Source: Okapia johnstoni
Taxonomy: Eukaryota; Chordata; Mammalia; Artiodactyla; Giraffidae
DNA length: 64,000 nucleotides
Direction: 5' to 3'
NCBI GenBank assembly: GCA_024291935.2
Contig: CM044308.1
Coordinates: 121,484,501 to 121,548,500, forward strand
Every line of letters begins with the position of its first letter. The first letter of the stretch is position 1. Below the pieces are notes generated by a model. The model made no database searches and was not told the origin of the DNA. It saw nothing but the letters and a program-made list of their open reading frames with translations. This document shows positions 58,725-64,000 of this stretch, in pieces. The translations under genes and the position numbers were made by a program.

Positions 58725-59760
58725 ACATTTATTGACTGCCTGTTAGGGCACTGTGTTATATATGGGGATATAAAGAAACCCCTGACCTCAGTGTGGTAGA
58801 TGAGAATATACATTTATGCTGAAGATGTAAAGTGCCTCAATAAATACAAACAAGTCGATTGGGACATTTCAGATGAAGAAGAGAGTCTTCATGAAAGAGG
58901 TGGCGTGTAAACTTGTCCTTGAAGGATAAGAAGGATGTTTGAAAGTGACAGGATAGAAGTAAGAGGCATTCCAAAAGGATATAAGAGAAGAGTGAGTAGC
59001 ACGATTTGGTTTGGACAAGTGGTATAATATGTTTAGAAGGGAAGTGGAGATAAAGCTGAAAAGGGAGAAGCGAAGAGGGAGGAATTAGTACTTCTTGAGT
59101 ACCTACTGTGTGCAGAAATGGTTGGTACTTTAATTACATTCATTTCATTTAATCTCTGCAACGATCTTGGGTAGGTGGTGGTACCCACATTTTTTTTTTT
59201 TACCCACAAGGAAACCAAGACTCAAGAGATTAGGCCACCCTGCAGGTCTTGTATGTGACAGAGTTGAGATGTGAAACCACGTTGTCTGATTCCAAAGCCA
59301 GTGCAGAGCCCTGATTTAATAAGCTGAGTGTGAATTTAATTCAGAAGGCAGAGAAGAATCATTATGGTATTTGAACAGGACAGTGATATGATCAGGGCTA
59401 TCTTTAGGAGATTTTATAGTGATTTAGAATAGCAAGACATTGGAGACTAGTGAGAAGTCTATTGTAATTGTTCAGACCCCAGAGACATAGAGAAGGTAGG
59501 TTTGCAACTATGAGTTTGAGTGATTGGATACAGTGACTCTGAGGTGCTCAGACTGGATCTCTAGGAAAATGATGGTGCCATTAGCAAAAATGGGTAAGTT
59601 AAGAGAGCTTACTGGTTTAGGGTGGAGTAGAGGGTACCAGTAAGATGATTAAGAAATAATGTCAAACAGGCCTTTGGAAGTGCATGAGACTTTGACTTTG
59701 GAACAAATCTAGGAATTATCATTGAAGATATTGGAATGCTAAGAACGCTAGAGAGCTGTA
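58725..59760 (-). mobile_element. L2 LINE 3' end, antisense, with a MIR inside
   Basis: 'acacatttattgactgcctg' near 58722 is the reversed L2 3' end, followed by reversed ORF2 text ('gacagtgatatgatcaggg', 'agtctattgtaattgttcag') out to about 59760. A MIR lies within it at 59090-59320. Confidence 0.78.
59090..59320 (-). mobile_element. MIR SINE, antisense, nested in L2
   Basis: 'gagtacctactgtgtgcaga', 'tcatttcatttaatctctgc', 'aaggaaaccaagactcaaga' and 'ctgattccaaagccagtgc' are the full antisense MIR pattern. Confidence 0.8.
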
Positions 59761-59764
59761 ACAG

Positions 59765-61012
59765 AAATCAGAGAATATATCCTTATATTTAAACGAGCAG
59801 AAGAAGAGAAGAAAAAGAGGCAACAAATGAGGGGCACTCAGAGAAGTAGTGTTATGTCACGAACAGCAAGTGAAGAGGGTGTCGAGAATGAGTATTCAAC
59901 AAATGAGAAGGAATTTAGAGACATGTGTCTTCCTCTAGCCTCAATCCCTTTCCTTAGGAAACAGCTGGCACCACTGGGTTCAGATACGTCCGCCCTTGCC
60001 AACCCACATTCAATCAAGAGAATTGTCTATTAAAGACGTGTTTGGTAGTTACATTTTTGCTTGAAGCTAGTGAAAGCTCTCAGTTTTTGTGCTACCAAAA
60101 TAAAGTAAAAAAATTCAAGTCTTGCCCTAAATCATTGGAGGTTTAGTTCCCAAGAAAGTTCTTCTAATTTTGGTGCTTCTATTCTTTTACTCTGATTCTT
60201 CCTGTGGTCAATCCAGTCTCTTTTCATTATACATGAAATTCACACCTGAAATTCAGGATTCCTGGTTGCAAGCCCAACATGCATTGTGTTGTGTCTTCAA
60301 CCTAATTTGTTGAAATGGGTGGTAGCAATAAAGGAGAATGAAATAGCTAATGAAGGATTATAAAGCACTTTGCTAATATAAAATGCAACATCAAAGCTGA
60401 ATAATAGTCTTAATTTAGGTTGAAGAGTTCGATTAGCAGAGTAAAAATAAAAAGGACAAAGGGTAGTGTTGCTTTGTACCTTGATAATCAGTGTACAAAT
60501 CAGAAGTGCTCCTATTGATCCTTACTGCCCTATGAACTCTCAACCCAGGAATTTGGCTCACCTCCCTAAGTACTTCCCTCACCCACTCAGTCTGATGGTG
60601 GTACCTCCCTGCATCTCCTGACAAATACAAACAGGAACTTGTGTTCAGCAGAGCTAACTTGATAACTGAGAAGATTCCTTTTCCGTTTATCAGCACTTTG
60701 ATTATCTTTTGGTATCTCTTACCATTTGCACTTGGCAAGAAAAATAAAGAGGTTTGGGCAATAATGAAGTAACAAAGAACTTATAGTTCACAAAGAGCAA
60801 GTCAGGGGATGTTGGAATATTTGAACACACAGTCACATTTGGCGTGAGGCAGCCTCATGCTATGTCCTCAGGGCCAGTATAAACTGGACAGCTGATCACG
60901 CTCCCATGAACCTGAAACAAAGGCAAGGGAGGTGATAGCAAATGGCCCCTTAACTAAAGTCTTTACATTTTGGGCTTCAGATGCATCAACTTTTTAGGGT
61001 ATAAAGAAAAGA
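59765..61012. other. Intronic sequence, nothing recognised
   Basis: Short frames at 59827-60033 and 60433-60738 (minus) have no supporting features. Confidence 0.4.
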
Positions 61013-61014
61013 GA

Positions 61015-61205
61015 GGGACTTCCCTGGTGGTCCAGTGGTTAAGACTTCGCCTTCCAAAGCAGATAGGTTCAATCCCTGGTCTGGGAGCTCAGATCCCACA
61101 CACCTTGTGGCCAAAAAACTAAAAACATAGAACAGAAGTAGTATTGTAACAAATTCAATAAAGACTTTAAAAATGATCCACATTAAAAAAAAAATCTTTA
61201 AAAAA
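61015..61205 (+). mobile_element. CHR-type SINE with long 3' tail
   Basis: Head 'gggacttccctggtggtcca' and a tail carrying 'gtattgtaacaaattcaata'. The same tail type recurs in the copy at 63622. Confidence 0.9.
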
Positions 61206-61209
61206 AATA

Positions 61210-62330
61210 GAGAAAAGAAATATAATTCATCCCTCATTCCACTAAAGGTAAGATAAAAGAAACCACTCAGAAAAAACATGGAATACTGTTGAAAGTAAAT
61301 CAACTCTGAATTTTCCATGCAGATAACTGGTCCAAGTTCTTGTAAAATCTTAGTAGAGACTAAAGCCACCAGAGATACTCAGCCAACACTGTGGGCTAAA
61401 GCCAATGGGAGGCAAAACTTAGTCATTTCTGTAGGGGTAATAAATAATAAAATTGTTTTTAATAGTCTCTAAACAGCTCCTGCCCTGAAAGAGCTTCCGA
61501 TCAGACCTAGGAGACAGACCAGAGGACCCAAAGTGACAGGGGATCACCTAAAGCGACCTAGTGAGGGCAAGTGAGTCTCCCCGTTCATTTCACGTCTCCC
61601 AGCATGTATGTGCTGTGCTCTGTGAATTTACGTTCCCTGTGTGTTGTTTCACAGGTGGCCTTGGGATTCTTGGCCATAAGTGGGTGTATACGTGGCTATA
61701 GATCAACTGTCAGATTTTAGTCTTTTGAGAGCAGGAACTAGTCCCTTTTCTGGGGTGAGGAAATTCATTAAGGACCATGCTCATTTCTGCACGTTGATAC
61801 TGGAGAAAGACAGTAAGTAAATGAGAGTACCTGGGGATGGGTTATTAAGCGGAAAGTTCTTCCTAAAATAAGTGATTTTGTTCAGGGTTATAGAGATTAA
61901 GCATCATATAAAAGGGAAAGAAGAGAACTCTCCCCTGCTTAGAGGTCAAAATACAATAAAACTGGCTTTAAAATGTAAACTTACAGGGAATATACAGAAG
62001 GTTTCTAAAGAGAAAGCAGAAATATGAAAATAATCATATCCTGATCAAATGACAAGGCAACCACCAAACTTTATTTATCTCAAATATAGTAATTAGAACA
62101 GATAATTCAACATGCATTTTTCTTAACATCTGGCATGTACAAGTCCTTCTTACTTGAAGGAGCTCAGGGTCGACTTTACAGGAAGTGAAGTAGTTCTGTC
62201 GAATCTCTTAAGAACCAGGTGTTCTGGAGGAAATGGGAGAGAGGGTGGGTCACAGTGGAACACTGATGCAACTAATTGTAAGGGGTAAGTGTCATTTAAG
62301 AATTTTGAATATATCACTTCAGGACACTCC
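61210..62330. other. Intronic sequence, nothing recognised
   Basis: No gene or classifiable repeat. Confidence 0.4.
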
Positions 62331-62332
62331 AC

Positions 62333-62525
62333 ATGTGTGTTAGTCACTCAGTCACATCCAACTCTTTGTGACCCCCTGGATGGCCTGCCAGCCTCCTCTG
62401 TCCATGGAACTCTCCAGACAAGAATACTGGAGTGGGTAGCAAGGCCCTTCTCCAGGGGATCTTCCCAACCCAGGCCTCCCGCACTGCAGGCAGATGCTTT
62501 ACTATCTGAGCCACCAGGGAAGCCC
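62333..62525 (-). mobile_element. Bov-tA SINE, antisense
   Basis: 'agtcactcagtcacatccaa' through 'gagccaccagggaagccc'. The 119-codon plus frame across it is an artefact. Confidence 0.92.
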
Positions 62526-62529
62526 AGGA

Positions 62530-63620
62530 GACTCTATGAGAGAAAGGAATTCGGGGGACTGAAGGCTGGTGAGAGGATTAGAGAAGGGCCCAGTTTGGGC
62601 TGGGCTGGGAGGTCAAGGATAGAAAGGGTGGGGAGCTGTAGGACTTAGATCTTGGAGCCTGTGGCTCACAGGAGAATGGGAGGTGCCACTTGTTTTTCTG
62701 TAGAGCCAAGGAGTTAGGGGAAAGGTTCATGGGAAGAGAAAGTAAAAGGAATTTATTAGCGAACCAAACTACTTTCCCATATTATACACTTCCTGTAAAA
62801 GATTTCTTAAAGCAAAGACAGCGATTTTCTGGTCCCATTCTCTTTCATGTCTAGAACTCTGCCACAAGAAGCCACTTAAATATCTTACTTTATAGTTCCT
62901 AGGAGCTCAAGAGATGCTATTAGGAATTACTCAAGTGTTCAGAGGATGGAAATACCAACTGGCACCAATGCCAAGATATCCAGGCTCCATCCATAGAGAC
63001 CCAGTGAAATGCCGAGCCCAAAATGGTAGTCTCTCCTAGGCTCTCATGATACCCTCTCTCACTTTTTCTTTTATCCCCTGCCTAGAAGGCTGCACTGTGG
63101 GTGGGAATAAAAATCAACTCTCCCATTGCATCCAGGCAGCTGCCAGCAGTCTGTTTGCCTTGTTCATTGCTGGCAAATCATTAAACAGTCCCCCCAGAGC
63201 AGGCCTCTTCCCCAGGGCCACCTCATGGACGGGGGCTCAGAGCTGTGGTCAAAGGGCCGTCAGCAGTCAGGCTGGAGCCCTTGGGCAGTCTCCAACACAG
63301 GCCTCCCCTGGCTGCTGTCTCTTCTGAACAGAAGCCTCTTTGGCCTGATCTCAAACCCCAGTGGCTTTCGAGGAGAGACTCTGGGCATCTGTGTTGGCTG
63401 TGGCCTGAACCACTGTGTCCTCCTCCTCCTCCTGATGTAATTTCTCAATGCAGCCACCCCTGTATTTCCTCTGTTGTTTCTTTATTGAAGGACACGGCCA
63501 TGATCCATATTTTTTTCCACTTTGCAATGTAAATGGAACAGTCTGTGATTGCCCAGGATCTGGGGATTGGGACCAGCCAAGCATACTCCCTAACTTTTAA
63601 TGTGACCATTAAAACCTGGG
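62530..63620. other. Unique intronic stretch, GC-rich centre
   Basis: From about 63050 to 63460 the sequence is GC-rich for this window and repeat-free, and opens several overlapping frames on both strands that look compositional. Possibly a regulatory block. No exon of RNF43 recognised. Confidence 0.4.
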
Positions 63621-63621
63621 T

Positions 63622-63800
63622 AGAGGGACTTCCCTGGTGGCCCATTGCCTTCCAGTGCAAGGGGTTCAGTTGCTGGTCTGGGAGCTATGATCCCACCTGC
63701 CTCTTGGCCAAAAAACCAAAACATGAAACAGAAGCAGTATTGTGACAAATTCAATAAAGACTTAAAAAACAGCAACAACAAGAAAACAAAGAACAGCAAC
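63622..63800 (+). mobile_element. CHR-type SINE with long 3' tail
   Basis: Head 'gggacttccctggtggccca', tail 'cagtattgtgacaaattcaa' then A/C-rich. Same subtype and orientation as the copy at 61015. Confidence 0.88.
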
Positions 63801-63851
63801 AAAACCACCTGGGCATAGACTTAGTTGACCAGGCCCATTTGAATACAATTT

Positions 63852-64000
63852 GTTGTTCAGTCACTCAGTTGTGTCCGACTCTTTCCCACCCCATGGACTG
63901 CAGCACACCAGGCTTCCCTGTCCTTCACTATCTCCCGGGGTTTGCTCAGACTCGTATCTGTTGAGTCGGTGATCCCATCCAACCATCTCATCCTCTGTCG
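63852..64000 (-). mobile_element. BovB 3' end, antisense, cut by window edge
   Basis: 'gttgttcagtcactcagttg' to 'ccaaccatctcatcctctgt' is the reversed BovB 3' region, aligned with 50953 onward. Continues past the window. Confidence 0.9.

Larger units (their letters stand above)
28485..64000 (+). other. RNF43 intron after first coding exon (continues past window)
   Basis: From the donor at 28485 to the window end I find no sequence resembling the next RNF43 exon (a continuation of the protease-associated domain) on the plus strand. The intron is therefore at least 35.5 kb. A long intron here agrees with what I know of the human gene. The insertions listed below all lie within it. Confidence 0.75.

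Noticed and set aside
59827..60033. 68-codon frame
   Set aside because: No similarity, splice signals or start context; random.
62289..62648. 119-codon plus-strand frame
   Set aside because: Runs through an antisense Bov-tA; SINE artefact.
28485..64000. Second RNF43 coding exon
   Set aside because: Looked for a plus-strand exon continuing the protease-associated domain; none was recognised by eye. It most likely lies beyond the window.
1..64000. Endogenous retrovirus, CRISPR array, prophage or bacterial-type operon
   Set aside because: No LTR pair, gag/pol/env-like frames, spaced direct repeats or compact gene clusters; the sequence is typical ruminant intronic and intergenic DNA.

Overview
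This is nuclear DNA of a ruminant, most likely a bovid. BovB (RTE) LINE copies, Bov-tA and Bov-A2 SINEs, tRNA-Glu-type CHR SINEs and an artiodactyl-type L1 occur together, on a background of old mammalian repeats (L2, MIR, MER5-like, L1M). Most of the open reading frames of 60 or more codons lie inside transposon copies or show no exon structure. By synteny with human 17q22 the locus should correspond to cattle chromosome 19, which is an inference.

Two protein-coding genes are supported, both on the plus strand and arranged head to tail. (1) The terminal coding exon of a gene I read as HSF5 lies at 19687-19757. It follows a strong splice acceptor and has a probable 3' UTR running to paired AATAAA signals near 21.92-21.95 kb. 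Everything to its left would then be HSF5 intron. (2) RNF43, the Wnt-antagonising transmembrane E3 ubiquitin ligase, has its first coding exon at 28233-28484 (84 codons, ending at a consensus donor). A short CpG-rich segment near 26.0-26.3 kb is the likely promoter and non-coding exon 1. From 28485 to the window end the sequence looks like RNF43 intron; I found no second coding exon.

Layout: 0-3.7 kb is an L1 relic broken by a BovB and three SINEs. 4.6-6.0 kb holds two further L1 pieces, one recent with a clear target-site duplication. 7.7-9.5 kb is a long ancient L2. 10.1-13.1 kb is an antisense L1 containing a complete-length but dead Hsmar1-like mariner and a BovB fragment. 13.2-19.1 kb is a dense pile of Bov-A2, Bov-tA, BovB and L1. 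19.7-22 kb is the HSF5 3' end. 23.0-25.0 kb is an antisense L1 split by the best-preserved BovB. 26-28.5 kb is the RNF43 5' end. 28.5-64 kb is a large intron with scattered SINEs, a BovB 3' end (51 kb), L2 pieces (35, 56 and 59 kb), MIRs, and a BovB running off the right edge.

I saw no operon, CRISPR array, phage, retroviral provirus or other previously undescribed system. The points most worth a second look are an upstream ORF whose stop overlaps the RNF43 start, an in-phase 85-nt exon-like segment next to the HSF5 terminal exon, two perfect hairpins in unique intronic DNA, and the nested transposon stacks.
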